DNA of 64,000 nucleotides, from NCBI GenBank assembly GCA_019635585.1, contig JAHBZE010000002.1, positions 744,001-808,000 of the forward strand, in the 5' to 3' direction. Shown in pieces: positions 46,459 through 55,524 of this stretch (position 1 is its first letter; each line of letters starts with the position of its first letter). This stretch comes from Xanthobacteraceae bacterium (GTDB lineage: Bacteria > Pseudomonadota > Alphaproteobacteria > Rhizobiales > Xanthobacteraceae). Position numbers and translations under genes: made by a program. Below the pieces are notes generated by a model. That model did no database searches. It saw only the letters and a list, made by a program, of their open reading frames with translations, and was not told the origin of the DNA.

Positions 46459-47903
46459 TCGACGTCCTTGAGCGCGGCTTTGACCGCATCGTGATCGGTA
46501 TAGGGGATCGTGCGGTCGCCCACGATCTGGCCGGTTTCATGGCCCTTGCCCGCGACGAGCAGCACGTCGCCGGGATCGAGGTCATGCACGGCTTTGCGCA
46601 CGGCTTCCGAACGGTCGGCGATCTCAGCCGCATCACGCGCTTCTTTTAGAATTGCCGCGCGGATCGAAGCCGGTTCTTCGCTGCGCGGGTTGTCATCGGT
46701 GACATAAATTTGATCTGCGTGCTTGGCCGCCGCCGCGCCCATCAGCGGGCGCTTGCCCGGATCGCGGTCGCCTCCCGCGCCGAATACGACCGCGAGCTTA
46801 CCTTTTACATAAGGCCGCAGCGCAGTCAGCGCATTCTCCAGTGCATCCGGCGTATGCGCGTAATCAATGAAGATCGGCGCGCCGTTCTTCTCACCTGCGA
46901 ATTCCAGACGGCCCGAAGCGCCTTTCAGATGTTCGAGCGCGCCGAGAACTTTTTTCGATTCGCTTCCGGTGACGATGGCAAGTCCCGCGGCAACCAGCGC
47001 GTTCGACACCTGAAAGCCGCCAACCAGCGGCAGCTTCACCGAATGTTTCGCTCCGCCGGAAAGAATTTCGAGATGCTGCGCGAAACCGTCGATCTTGCTC
47101 TCGACGAGTTGCAAGCCCTGTCCGGCACGTCCAACGCCGAAATAGCGCAGGCCCCGGCGCTTCGCGATTGCCTCGACGCGCTTCGCATCTTCTTCGTCGG
47201 CATCGGCGACAGCCGCCGCTCCTTCCGGCAAGAGCGTCTCGAACAGCCGCATCTTCGCCGCGCGGTAGTCCTCGAAGGTCTTGTGATAGTCGAGATGGTC
47301 GCGCGTCAGATTCGTGAAAGCGCCAGCCACGAGACGCACACCGTCGAGCCGCTTCTGGTCGAGCCCGTGCGAGGACGCTTCCATCGACATATGCGTGACG
47401 CCATCGCGGGCGAGCCGGTCGAGCAATTCGTGCAGCGCAAGCGGATCGGGCGTGGTGAGACTGCCGGTCGTTTCTCCGTTCGGGGTGACGAGCCCGATGG
47501 TGCCGACGCTTGCCGCCTGTTCGCCAAGCGCGGCCCAGATCTGCCGCACGAACGACGCGACGGAAGTTTTGCCGTTGGTACCGGTGACGGCGACCATGAC
47601 TTGCGGCTGGCGCGGAAATATCTTCGCGGCGGCAAGCGCGAGCGCGTGGCGGACATCCTGCACGCGCACATAAGCGATGCGCGCGAGCAATTCCGGCGGA
47701 CGTTCGCTTTCGCCGATCACGACGCTTGCGCCGCGGGCGACCGCATCGTTCGCGAACTTCGCGCCGTCCGCTTTCGCGCCTGCGATCGCAAAGAATGCGA
47801 CCCCGTCCGCGGCTTTTCTGCTGTCGGCGCTGATACCCGTGACGTGCACGCCTTCCGGCGCTTCCGCCCCGATCAGATCGCGAAGGTCAAAGGTCTGCGC
47901 CAT
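46455..47903 (-). CDS. murE: UDP-MurNAc-L-Ala-D-Glu--meso-diaminopimelate ligase
   Basis: MurE adds the third peptide residue. The 482-residue protein starts MAQTFDLRDLIGAEAPEG; the ATP loop is VAVTGTNGKTSVASFVRQIWA. It contains EASSHGLDQKRLDGVR and FTNLTRDHLDYHKTFEDY. The DNPRSEEPASI motif near the C-terminus is the DNPR form typical of meso-diaminopimelate-specific enzymes, so the cell wall should carry DAP. The ATG at 47903 was chosen since upstream candidates (47930) give no better ribosome-binding site; AGGATGG precedes it. Confidence 0.95.
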   Translation of the reverse strand: MAQTFDLRDLIGAEAPEGVHVTGISADSRKAADGVAFFAIAGAKADGAKFANDAVARGASVVIGESERPPELLARIAYVRVQDVRHALALAAAKIFPRQPQVMVAVTGTNGKTSVASFVRQIWAALGEQAASVGTIGLVTPNGETTGSLTTPDPLALHELLDRLARDGVTHMSMEASSHGLDQKRLDGVRLVAGAFTNLTRDHLDYHKTFEDYRAAKMRLFETLLPEGAAAVADADEEDAKRVEAIAKRRGLRYFGVGRAGQGLQLVESKIDGFAQHLEILSGGAKHSVKLPLVGGFQVSNALVAAGLAIVTGSESKKVLGALEHLKGASGRLEFAGEKNGAPIFIDYAHTPDALENALTALRPYVKGKLAVVFGAGGDRDPGKRPLMGAAAAKHADQIYVTDDNPRSEEPASIRAAILKEARDAAEIADRSEAVRKAVHDLDPGDVLLVAGKGHETGQIVGDRTIPYTDHDAVKAALKDVE

Positions 47904-47929
47904 AATCCATCCTGGAAGGCGCGGATGCA

Positions 47930-49639
47930 CTAGTTCGCGGCGTTCCGCAACTGAAGCATGCTCTGCGCGGTCGGCAGATTGGTGCGCGGTTCGACGCCGA
48001 GGAGTGGCGCAATCCGCTGGATGATCTTGCCCGCAACCGGCGTGCTGTTCAAACCGGCGGTGGCGGCCGCCGCGCCCTCGACCTTCTGCGGCTCGTCGAG
48101 CATGACCATCACGAGATAGCGCGGCTTGTCGGCCGGGAAGATGCCCATGAAGGTCGTCAGCACCTTGTTCTTGGAATAGCGGCCGCGCTCGACCTTTTCC
48201 GAGGTGCCGGTCTTGCCGCCGACGAAATAGCCTTCGACTTCCGCGCGCTTGGCGCTGCCGACTTCGACGTTGAGCCGCATCAGGTAGCGCATCTGGTCCG
48301 AAGTCGATTGCTTGATGACGCGCGGCGCATTCGTCTTCGCGTCCGCTTCGGAACGGCGCAGGAAGGTCGGCGTGATAAGATAGCCGCCGTTGATCAGCGC
48401 GGCGGTCGCCATCACCGCCTGCAACGGCGTCACCGAAAGTCCGTGGCCGAAGGCGATCGTCACCGTGTTGAGCTCACCCCAGGGATTGGGGATCAGCGGC
48501 ATCGCGCTTTCGGGCAATTCCGTGCGCAGCCGGTCGAGCAGTCCGAGCTTGCGCAGGAACGCTTTGTGCGCATCGACTCCCATCGAAAGCGCGATCTTCG
48601 CCGAGCCGATATTCGACGAATACGTGAAGATTTCCGGCACCGAGAGCACGCGTCGCTGCGCGTGAAAATCGTGGATCGTGAACTTGCCGTAGCGCAAGGG
48701 CTGCGTCGCATCGAACTTCGAATTGAGCGTGACCTTGCCGGAGTCGAGCGCCATCGCGGTCGTCATCGCCTTGAAGGTCGAGCCCATCTCGAACACGCCG
48801 GTCATCAGCCGGTTGAAGCGCGCGGGATCTTTCGGCGAGCTCGGCTTGTTCGGGTCGAAGTCCGGCAGCGAGACCATCGAAACGATCTCGCCGGTATTGA
48901 CGTCGAGCACGAGCGCATTCGCGGCCTGCGCCTTGTAGCGCTCCTTGCCCGCCATCAGTTCGTCGCGCACCGCCTGCTGCACGTCGAGATCGAGCGCGAT
49001 CTGCACGGGCTGAAGATTGTGGTTGGTGGCGAAGCCCGCCTGATGCAGCGCGCTTAAACCCCCGCTGTCGATCCACTTCTCGAGGCCGAGAATGCCCTGG
49101 TTATCGACATTCACCTGGCCGAGCACATGGGCTGCGAGCGCACCGTTCGGATAGACGCGCTTGTATTCCTTCAAGAAACCGATGCCGGGAATGCCGAGAC
49201 GATAGATCGCCCTCTGCTGTTCCGGCGTGATTTCGCGCTTGAGCCACGCGAAATAGCGCTTCGAGGTCAGCCGCGTGCGCACTTCGCTGCGATCGAGATC
49301 CGGCAAGATCTTCAGAAGCAGATAGGTCGCTTCGTCCACGTCAATAATGCGCCGCGGCTCCGCGAACAAGGAAGGCGTGCGGATATCAGTCGCAATCAGC
49401 CGTCCCTTCCGGTCGAGCACATCGGGCCGCGCCTGCGCGGTCGCGTCCGCCGCGCGCGCTTTCTGCTGCGCCGAGGCTTCGGTGGAAAAACCGAGATAGA
49501 CAAGCCGCGCTGCGATCACGCCATAAACGCCGGCGAAAGCCAGCAGCAAAAGCAATATCCGCGCACGCGCAACCCCCGCACCCGCCTTGCGGAGCGAGAG
49601 ATGGGAAAGCGAATGACGAAGCGAAGCGAGCGCACGCAT
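47930..49639 (-). CDS. ftsI: Septal transpeptidase FtsI (PBP3)
   Basis: FtsI crosslinks septal peptidoglycan in the periplasm. The 569-residue class B PBP has a cytosolic tail rich in basic residues, one membrane anchor (ARILLLLLAFAGVYGVIAARLVYLG), a pedestal domain (DRKGRLIATDIRTPSLFA) and the transpeptidase domain. That domain has the active-site motif GSTFKAMT (SxxK), YSSNIG (SxN) and GGKTGTSEKV (KTG). The open frame runs upstream through ftsL, but the ATG at 49639 overlaps the ftsL stop by one base (TAATG) and gives the expected protein. Its partner FtsW is in the same cluster. Confidence 0.96.
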   Translation of the reverse strand: MRALASLRHSLSHLSLRKAGAGVARARILLLLLAFAGVYGVIAARLVYLGFSTEASAQQKARAADATAQARPDVLDRKGRLIATDIRTPSLFAEPRRIIDVDEATYLLLKILPDLDRSEVRTRLTSKRYFAWLKREITPEQQRAIYRLGIPGIGFLKEYKRVYPNGALAAHVLGQVNVDNQGILGLEKWIDSGGLSALHQAGFATNHNLQPVQIALDLDVQQAVRDELMAGKERYKAQAANALVLDVNTGEIVSMVSLPDFDPNKPSSPKDPARFNRLMTGVFEMGSTFKAMTTAMALDSGKVTLNSKFDATQPLRYGKFTIHDFHAQRRVLSVPEIFTYSSNIGSAKIALSMGVDAHKAFLRKLGLLDRLRTELPESAMPLIPNPWGELNTVTIAFGHGLSVTPLQAVMATAALINGGYLITPTFLRRSEADAKTNAPRVIKQSTSDQMRYLMRLNVEVGSAKRAEVEGYFVGGKTGTSEKVERGRYSKNKVLTTFMGIFPADKPRYLVMVMLDEPQKVEGAAAATAGLNSTPVAGKIIQRIAPLLGVEPRTNLPTAQSMLQLRNAAN

Positions 49640-50022
49640 TACTGTTGCTCCACCGAGCCGGTCGGCTCCTGATCGGGCACATTGTTCTTGTCCGCCTGCG
49701 GCTGCGGAAGATTCTGCAGCATGTCGCCGATCGGATCGGCAGGCCGCGGGCGTTCGGGCAGGACGCCGACGCTGCCGAAACGGCGCGGCTCCACCGGCTT
49801 CATCTTCAGGTGACGCTCGGCGAGTTCCTGAATGCGGTCGGGCGAAGAGAGCTTGCCCCATTCTGCGCGCGCAGCCGCGATGCGATCTTTCTCCGCACGA
49901 ATTTCGTTGCGGAGCTTCTGCACCTGCTGCGCCTCGCCGGTCGCGCGGTACTTGATGTCGTAGACGTAGCCCGCCGCGGCGAGCAGCCCCATGACCATCA
50001 GGCAGTGAATGAGACGAAGCAT
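49639..50022 (-). CDS. ftsL: Cell division protein FtsL
   Basis: FtsL is a small bitopic divisome protein that complexes with FtsQ and FtsB. The 127-residue product has a short start, one membrane helix (CLMVMGLLAAAGYVYDIKY), then a coiled coil (EAQQVQKLRNEIRAEKDRIAAARAEWGKL) and LAERHLKMKPVEP. A proline-rich tail of about 40 residues follows, longer than in E. coli. It lies between rsmH and ftsI with overlaps of one base on each side (TGATG and TAATG), the conserved position of ftsL. Identification rests on topology and position, since the sequence family is very divergent. Confidence 0.9.
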   Translation of the reverse strand: MLRLIHCLMVMGLLAAAGYVYDIKYRATGEAQQVQKLRNEIRAEKDRIAAARAEWGKLSSPDRIQELAERHLKMKPVEPRRFGSVGVLPERPRPADPIGDMLQNLPQPQADKNNVPDQEPTGSVEQQ

Positions 50023-51056
50023 CAGCGCGCCTCCCCGTCGAGCGAGGGAATTTTTGCAAGCAGCGCTTCCAGTGGATCGCCTTCCTGCGCCGGCGCATCG
50101 GTACGCTCGGCGACCCGCAGCTTTGCCGAGCGGGCACGCGGATTCATTTTCACTTCTTCTTCGCCCGCAATGAGCGCCTTGCGCTGCACCGCCCTGAAAC
50201 TCGGCGCCGCCGTTTTCACTTCCGGCGCATGGCGAGAAACCGCCGGCGCCTGCGAACGCGAATTGACGAAGGTCTTCACCAGCCGGTCTTCCAGCGAGTG
50301 AAACGAAATCGCGGACAACACACCGCCCGCCTTCAGCAAGCGTTCCGCCGCGAGCAATCCTTTTCCAATTTCACCGAGTTCGTCGTTGACATAGATGCGC
50401 AGCGCCTGAAACGTCCGCGTCGCCGGATCGATGTCGCCGGGCTTGGAATGAATTGCATCGCGGACGATCTTCGCGAGTTCGCCGGTGGTCGAGATTTCTT
50501 TCTCCTTCCGCGCGTCCACGATCGCGCGCGCGACGAACTTCGCCTTCTTCTCTTCGCCGAGTGCGGAAATGATCCGCGAGAGTGTGCGCTCGTCGTACTT
50601 GTTTACGACATCGGCTGCGCTGACCCCGCGCGCACTCATGCGCATGTCGAGCGGACCGTCGAAGCGGAACGAAAAACCGCGCGCAGCTTCATCGAGTTGC
50701 ATCGAGGAAACGCCGAAGTCGAACAAGACGCCATCGACCTGATCGAAGCCGTGGCGCGGCGCGATCTCGAGCATCTCCGAAAAATTCGCTTCGACCACCG
50801 TGAGCCTGCCGCCGTATTCGCTCACGAGCCACGACGACTGCGCGACCGTGCGCGGATCGCGGTCGAAGCCGAGCACATGGCAGTCCGCTTCCGCGAGTAG
50901 CGCGCGCGAATGGCCGCCCGCGCCGAAGGTGGCGTCGATATATTTTCCGCCGTCTTTGGGTTTGAGGGAGGAAACGACCTCCCGGAGCATCACAGGAAGA
51001 TGGCGAGCCGGTCCGCCAGCAGCGCCCGTTTCCGGGCGGCTGCGGCCCGCGATCAT
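50022..51056 (-). CDS. rsmH: 16S rRNA (cytosine1402-N4)-methyltransferase
   Basis: RsmH (MraW) methylates C1402 of 16S rRNA near the decoding centre. The 344-residue protein has HLPVMLREVVSSLKPKDGGKYIDATFGAGGHSRALL (SAM motif), GFDRDPRTV, DGVLFDFGVSSMQLDEAARGFSFRFDGPLDMRM, and FQALRIYVNDELGEIGKGL followed by SAISFHSLEDRLVKTF. Its start overlaps the mraZ stop by four bases (ATGA). The open frame upstream lies within mraZ. The C-terminal segment after about residue 265 is charged (EVKMNPRARSAKLRVAER), also usual. Confidence 0.96.
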   Translation of the reverse strand: MIAGRSRPETGAAGGPARHLPVMLREVVSSLKPKDGGKYIDATFGAGGHSRALLAEADCHVLGFDRDPRTVAQSSWLVSEYGGRLTVVEANFSEMLEIAPRHGFDQVDGVLFDFGVSSMQLDEAARGFSFRFDGPLDMRMSARGVSAADVVNKYDERTLSRIISALGEEKKAKFVARAIVDARKEKEISTTGELAKIVRDAIHSKPGDIDPATRTFQALRIYVNDELGEIGKGLLAAERLLKAGGVLSAISFHSLEDRLVKTFVNSRSQAPAVSRHAPEVKTAAPSFRAVQRKALIAGEEEVKMNPRARSAKLRVAERTDAPAQEGDPLEALLAKIPSLDGEAR

Positions 51057-51526
51057 CCCGACGACGCTCCGGAAGGTTTCCCCGAAGCGCCGAGTGCCCG
51101 CCGGAAGGCGCGCACTTTCTCGGTCGCTTCCGAAAGATGAGACTGGAAGCGCGTGGGCTCCCACATCTGAAATTTGTGGCCGAGGCCGACGAAGGTCACC
51201 GCGTCCGAAATCTGCGCGTGCGCCTTCAGCGTCTCGGTCAAAACGATGCGGCCTTCCGAGTCCGGCTTCAGCGTCTCGCTCCGCCCGAACAGGGCCGCCG
51301 AAAATTCCTCGCGCTCCTCCGAGAACGGGGGATAGCGGTCGATTAGAGATTCGATTTCCGAAAGCAGCGCCGAGCCGCCCGCGTCCACTGCCGGCCGGTC
51401 CAGCGCCGGATGACAGTGCAAGCCTTCGTGCCCGTCGCGCGCAAGCACGGCACGGAAGGGAGCGGGAATGGAAACTCTGCCTTTGGCGTCCAGTCGCATC
51501 GTGAATGTCGACAAAAAGCGGTTCAT
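51053..51526 (-). CDS. mraZ: Transcriptional regulator MraZ
   Basis: MraZ is a DNA-binding ring-forming protein that represses the dcw promoter and counteracts RsmH activity. The 157-residue product starts MNRFLSTFTMRLDAKGRVSIPAPFRAVL, the first AbrB-like MraZ repeat; the second repeat is FGRSETLKPDSEGRIVLTETLKAHAQISDAVTFVGLGHKFQMWEP. In the first repeat the family DxKGRxxIP motif is intact, and in the second DSEGRIVL parallels it. Three direct GGGA repeats lie about 105-130 bases upstream and fit MraZ sites. The upstream start at 51556 is an alternative. Confidence 0.95.
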   Translation of the reverse strand: MNRFLSTFTMRLDAKGRVSIPAPFRAVLARDGHEGLHCHPALDRPAVDAGGSALLSEIESLIDRYPPFSEEREEFSAALFGRSETLKPDSEGRIVLTETLKAHAQISDAVTFVGLGHKFQMWEPTRFQSHLSEATEKVRAFRRALGASGKPSGASSG

Positions 51527-51629
51527 CGGAACACCGGACGCAACGACACCACCCAACTCGCAAAGCGCGCGGCATCGGGAGCAGCGAGAATGCTTCTCGC
51601 CACATCGCCGGGTCGGCCTCAGACCGGAG

Positions 51630-51655
51630 CGGGATGATTTGGGATAACATGGGAC
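51630..51655. promoter_or_regulatory. Predicted MraZ box upstream of mraZ
   Basis: On the plus strand CGGGAT, TGGGAT and TGGGAC begin at 51630, 51640 and 51650, an exact 10-bp period. In E. coli MraZ binds direct TGGGN repeats separated by five bases, the same geometry. The repeats lie in the gap between mraZ and the DUF2339 gene, on the strand opposite to mraZ. Confidence 0.65.
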
Positions 51656-51745
51656 CCTATGGTCGTCAACGAACGCGGCACGCCAAACGGCGAGAGGCCG
51701 CGCGAAAGCGCAGCTTCTCCACAGGCGATTAACGACCTGTAAGGC

Positions 51746-54487
51746 TTAAGATTCGGTTTGCGGCTTCGCTTCCGGAGGCGGCGCCTTCTTCGGAAACAGG
51801 AGCCGCTGATAGAGCAGCCCGATTCCGACCAGCACCACGCCGAGCCCGATGAAGGAAAGCGCCCGCCAGACGCCGGTGAGCCCGGCAAGGTCGATGAAGA
51901 AGACCTTGGCGATAGTCGCAAGCAGCACTGCGGCGGAAGCGAGCCGCACAGGCTGCGAGCGGCGCAGGATGCCGACGAGCAGAAGCACCACGGCGAAGAC
52001 GAGCCACACCGCTGAATAAGTGTATTGCTCCTCGTCGGAGATGCTGAAGCGGTCGAGCACCGGCCCCTGGTATAGCGTCCGCACCTCGAGCGTGAGGTAC
52101 GCCATCGCAAGCACGATGGAGGTGATCGCCGCGGCACCCCGGAATTTCTCGTCCCGCGTCTTTTGATAAACGACGGCGAGAATGCCTGCGAGGATCGCCG
52201 GCACGAGATAGCCGAGCGTGACGAGATTGATGTAGCGTCCCTCGCCCACCGATGCGCCGGTGAAGAACGGGTTTTCGAACAGAAGCAGCCCGCCGTAAAT
52301 TCCGATCGCGCTGAGTATTGCAAGAATCTTCGCGCCGAGATCGTGCACGATGTTCTTGGTCACGACCCGCGTGCGCTCGAGCCCGATGGTCATGGCAAGT
52401 CCGACGATGATGTGCATCGCGAACTCCGCAAACGGCGCGGTGTCTTTATAGATGTTGCCGCCGTTGATGTAGTGGCGAATCTGCAGCGAGAAGAACAGCG
52501 CGGTAAACAGAATCGCAAGTGAGTCCGCGAAGCGCGACGGGAAATCGTCCTTGTGCTTGCGCAAGAGCCAGCCCGCAGCCCAGAACGAAAGGGCCGGTAC
52601 GCCGTAACCCCACAAGAGCCAGTTGAAGATCGGCGTAGTGCCGAGATCGCTGCCCGCGATGCGCGGCTCATAAGCAATGCGCGCAACCACCAGCGCGCAA
52701 GCCGCGGCAGCTAACCAACGCAGGAACGGCAATGGCCGCTTGCTCTCGACATAAGCAATGCCCGCAACCATCAATGCAAGCGATACCGTGAGCCAGCCTT
52801 TCTCGAGCGAGAAGGTCAGCGCGAGTGCGAGTGAGATAATCGAGCCGGTCGCGAAGATCGCGGCAGCCGACGCCGAGCCGGGCTTTGCCGCGCGTCTCGT
52901 CAAAAGCTCGGTCGCATAGGCATAAATCGCGGCAAGCACGAGTGCCACGCCTGCGAAGGGGATCGAACGTTCCCAAATGGCGATGCGATAATAAAGCGCG
53001 GCCATGATCGCGATCGGCGCAAGCACGGCTGCTGCCGCCCACAGAATCGACGACAGCGCACTCTTGGTGCGCTCCTGCGCGAGAAATCCGCTCGCGCCGA
53101 ACAGAACGGCGAGCGCGCCGCCGAGCCAAAGGTGCGAGCCGAAAGTCGCGCGCGGAAGCTCAGGGATATTGCCTGCGAGCGGGCCGGGCGCGGCGAGCGG
53201 GCTCGTCACGCGAATTTCGACCGCCCATTGCGCAAGCACGAGTGCCGCGAGGATCGCCGCTCCCGGCACCGCGGCGGCAGCCGCTTCCGTGCGCCAGGCA
53301 ATCGCGATCGTCGCTGCGCAGAGAGCCGCGAAGGCGTAGAGCGCCATCGTTTCGTGATTGCGCGCAACGACGAGAAACGCGACCGCGAGCAGATAGCCTA
53401 ACAACGCGCCGGACGAGATGCCGTCCACCTTGCCGTCGGCGGGTGGGCCGTAAAACAAACCCGAGACGATCAGCGCGGCGGCGAGCGCGAAACCTACGAC
53501 ACCGTGGAAAGTATGGGGGATGAGCGCATCGCGCACGAAGTCGTCGATACCGGGAAGCATCCACAACACGCCGAACACGACCGCCGAGATTGCAAGCCAG
53601 CGCCACAGCCGCGCGCGCGCGAGCGCGAATGCAGCGGCAGTGACGACTGCGAGATAAATATAAAGCGCCCAGTAATTCGGCGCTTCCGAAGATACGAGCG
53701 CGGGCGTGACGTAAGCGCCGATCAGCCCGAGACCTGCAAGCAACGGCCCGTGCAGGAGCGCCGCCGCGAGCGTCGCCACCGCGACGACACCGAGCGCGAT
53801 GAAGGCGGTCGCAGGCGAAAGAAATCCGTAGAGCGCGTAAGCCGAATAAACCGTCGCATAGGCGACGGTCGTACCCGCCGCGGTAAGAATGCTCGGAATG
53901 TGCGCGGACGGCACGCCCGCGACGTTCGACTTGTTTTCTTTGCGCCGCATCCATTCGCCGGCTGCGATCAAGGCGGCTGCGAGTAACGCGCCGAGGAAAA
54001 TGCGCGCGGCCGGGCCGATCAGGCCAGCTTCGATCGAAAACTTGACGAGGAAGATGCCGCCGAGCGCGAGCGCGAGACCGCCGACCCAGACCACCCAGCG
54101 CGTGCCGAACTGTTCTTCGAAACTCGTGTCGCTTTTCGGCTTTGGCGGCGGCGTGGGACGCGGCGCGCGCGGCGGCAGCGGCGTTTCGCGAACGAAGGTC
54201 GCGTCGGCAGCGGCGGGTTGTGCCGGTGCAGGCGGCGTTCCGAACGCGGAAGGTTTTTCGCTGACGGATGGCGCAGGCGTCGCGGCGGCAGGAGCGCGCG
54301 GTTCGCGCGGCGGGCGCGGCGCAACCACGAACGGCGACTGCGCTTCGATGCCGAGCCGCTTCTCGATTTCGCGCAGCCGCAGGTCGATGTTGCGAAGCTG
54401 ACCGCTATGTCCGAGCGACTTGAAGAAGGCGACGATCGCCATCACCGGCAAGGCCAGGACCAACAGCCCAAGCAGCGCCCATTCCAT
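51746..54487 (-). CDS. DUF2339 large polytopic membrane protein
   Basis: This 913-residue protein starts MEWALLGLLVLALPVMAIVAFFKSLG and has a short coiled coil (NIDLRLREIEKRLG). A Pro/Ala-rich linker at about 45-110 (PPREPRAPAAATPAP) and then WVVWVGGLALALGGIFLVKFSIEAG follow; the remainder is some 25 hydrophobic helices with recurring GLAMTIG, YLLRKHK and KDTAPFAEFAMH loops. This is the DUF2339 pattern; members are inner-membrane proteins of unknown function, long suspected to act in lipid or polysaccharide export. It lies upstream of mraZ on the same strand with 219 bases between them. Envelope location agrees with the cluster, but no role is demonstrated. Confidence 0.85.
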   Translation of the reverse strand: MEWALLGLLVLALPVMAIVAFFKSLGHSGQLRNIDLRLREIEKRLGIEAQSPFVVAPRPPREPRAPAAATPAPSVSEKPSAFGTPPAPAQPAAADATFVRETPLPPRAPRPTPPPKPKSDTSFEEQFGTRWVVWVGGLALALGGIFLVKFSIEAGLIGPAARIFLGALLAAALIAAGEWMRRKENKSNVAGVPSAHIPSILTAAGTTVAYATVYSAYALYGFLSPATAFIALGVVAVATLAAALLHGPLLAGLGLIGAYVTPALVSSEAPNYWALYIYLAVVTAAAFALARARLWRWLAISAVVFGVLWMLPGIDDFVRDALIPHTFHGVVGFALAAALIVSGLFYGPPADGKVDGISSGALLGYLLAVAFLVVARNHETMALYAFAALCAATIAIAWRTEAAAAAVPGAAILAALVLAQWAVEIRVTSPLAAPGPLAGNIPELPRATFGSHLWLGGALAVLFGASGFLAQERTKSALSSILWAAAAVLAPIAIMAALYYRIAIWERSIPFAGVALVLAAIYAYATELLTRRAAKPGSASAAAIFATGSIISLALALTFSLEKGWLTVSLALMVAGIAYVESKRPLPFLRWLAAAACALVVARIAYEPRIAGSDLGTTPIFNWLLWGYGVPALSFWAAGWLLRKHKDDFPSRFADSLAILFTALFFSLQIRHYINGGNIYKDTAPFAEFAMHIIVGLAMTIGLERTRVVTKNIVHDLGAKILAILSAIGIYGGLLLFENPFFTGASVGEGRYINLVTLGYLVPAILAGILAVVYQKTRDEKFRGAAAITSIVLAMAYLTLEVRTLYQGPVLDRFSISDEEQYTYSAVWLVFAVVLLLVGILRRSQPVRLASAAVLLATIAKVFFIDLAGLTGVWRALSFIGLGVVLVGIGLLYQRLLFPKKAPPPEAKPQTES

Positions 54488-54619
54488 CGTACTTCCCCCG
54501 AAGTTCTGCCCGCTTCCGATGCTATCGCAGGGGACATGCGAAGCGAAGCCGCCTCACCCCCTTGTGAAAATCTCAAGGAAATGGAATTGCGGGCGGGAAG
54601 AACAAGAGCGGAAACCGCC

Positions 54620-55375
54620 GTGCAGAAGACTTTCGAACCCGATTCGCGTTGCGTCAGCAGCGTCTCGCCCTCGCCGAACGTGAGCGAGCGCGCCTGCGCG
54701 CCCGATATTTTGCTTTTGCACTACACCGGCATGCTGACAGCGGAGAGCGCGCTCCAATGGCTCTGCGATCCGATCAGCAAGGTCTCTTCGCATTACTTCG
54801 TCGACGAAGACGGCAGGATCACGCAACTCGTTCCCGAAGCGGTGCGCGGCCATCATGCCGGAGTGTCGTCGTGGGAAGGCACCACCGATATCAACTCGCG
54901 CTCGATCGGAATCGAGATCGTCAACCCGGGACACGAACACGGCTATCGCGATTTTCCCGACGAGCAGATCGAAGCGGTGGTTCATCTCTGCTTCGACATC
55001 GTCGCGCGCCATAACATTCGTCCGACGCGCGTGCTCGCGCACTCGGATGTTGCGCCGCTCCGCAAGCAGGATCCCGGCGAGAAATTTCCGTGGGAGCCGC
55101 TATACGAAGCCGGCGTCGGTCACTGGATCGCGCCGGTCGCGATCGGGGATGGCGCGCTGCTGCAGCCCGGAGATTCAGGCCCGGCGATTGCGGCGATGCA
55201 GGCAGCGCTGAAAGAATACGGTTACGGCATTGAGACGAGCGGCACCTTCGACGAATTGACGACCGCGGTGGTCACGGCGTTTCAGCGGCATTTCCGACCG
55301 GCGCTCGTCGATGGCATCGCCGACCACTCGACGCTGCGCACGCTGGAGCGCCTGCTCACTTCCCGTCCCGCCTGA
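54620..55375 (+). CDS. N-acetylmuramoyl-L-alanine amidase, AmiD-like, with PG-binding domain
   Basis: This 251-residue protein has an Amidase_2 domain (residues about 25-165): APDILLLHYTGM (first zinc His), SHYFVDEDGRITQLVPE, RGHHAGVS, SRSIGIEIVNPGHEHGY, RVLAHSDVAPLRKQDPGEKFPW (second His and Asp ligands plus a Lys). A C-terminal peptidoglycan-binding repeat follows (LQPGDSGPAIAAMQAALKEYGYGIETSGTFDELTTAVVTAFQRHF). It would cut the amide bond between MurNAc and L-Ala. I saw no signal peptide; I chose GTG at 54620 with GAGCGG upstream as it matches the family N-terminus. ATGs at 54536 and 54581 are possible. It is divergent from DUF2339. Confidence 0.88.
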   Translation: MQKTFEPDSRCVSSVSPSPNVSERACAPDILLLHYTGMLTAESALQWLCDPISKVSSHYFVDEDGRITQLVPEAVRGHHAGVSSWEGTTDINSRSIGIEIVNPGHEHGYRDFPDEQIEAVVHLCFDIVARHNIRPTRVLAHSDVAPLRKQDPGEKFPWEPLYEAGVGHWIAPVAIGDGALLQPGDSGPAIAAMQAALKEYGYGIETSGTFDELTTAVVTAFQRHFRPALVDGIADHSTLRTLERLLTSRPA

Positions 55376-55524
55376 AGTTCCATTTGCCATAATCTTCTTA
55401 GAGTGGCGGAACGAAGCCGGGCGCGGCGAACAGGCCCGTAAAACTTGGGCTTTCGACAGATTATGGCCCCATTTCCCGTGGCATCTCCTCAACAGAGATT
55501 ACGGGGACAAGGAATCCACTCGAA

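Noticed and set aside
49640-50137. Upstream extension of ftsI into a 735-residue protein
   Set aside because: The extra residues lie in ftsL and rsmH. The start at 49639 gives a normal FtsI with its TAATG overlap.
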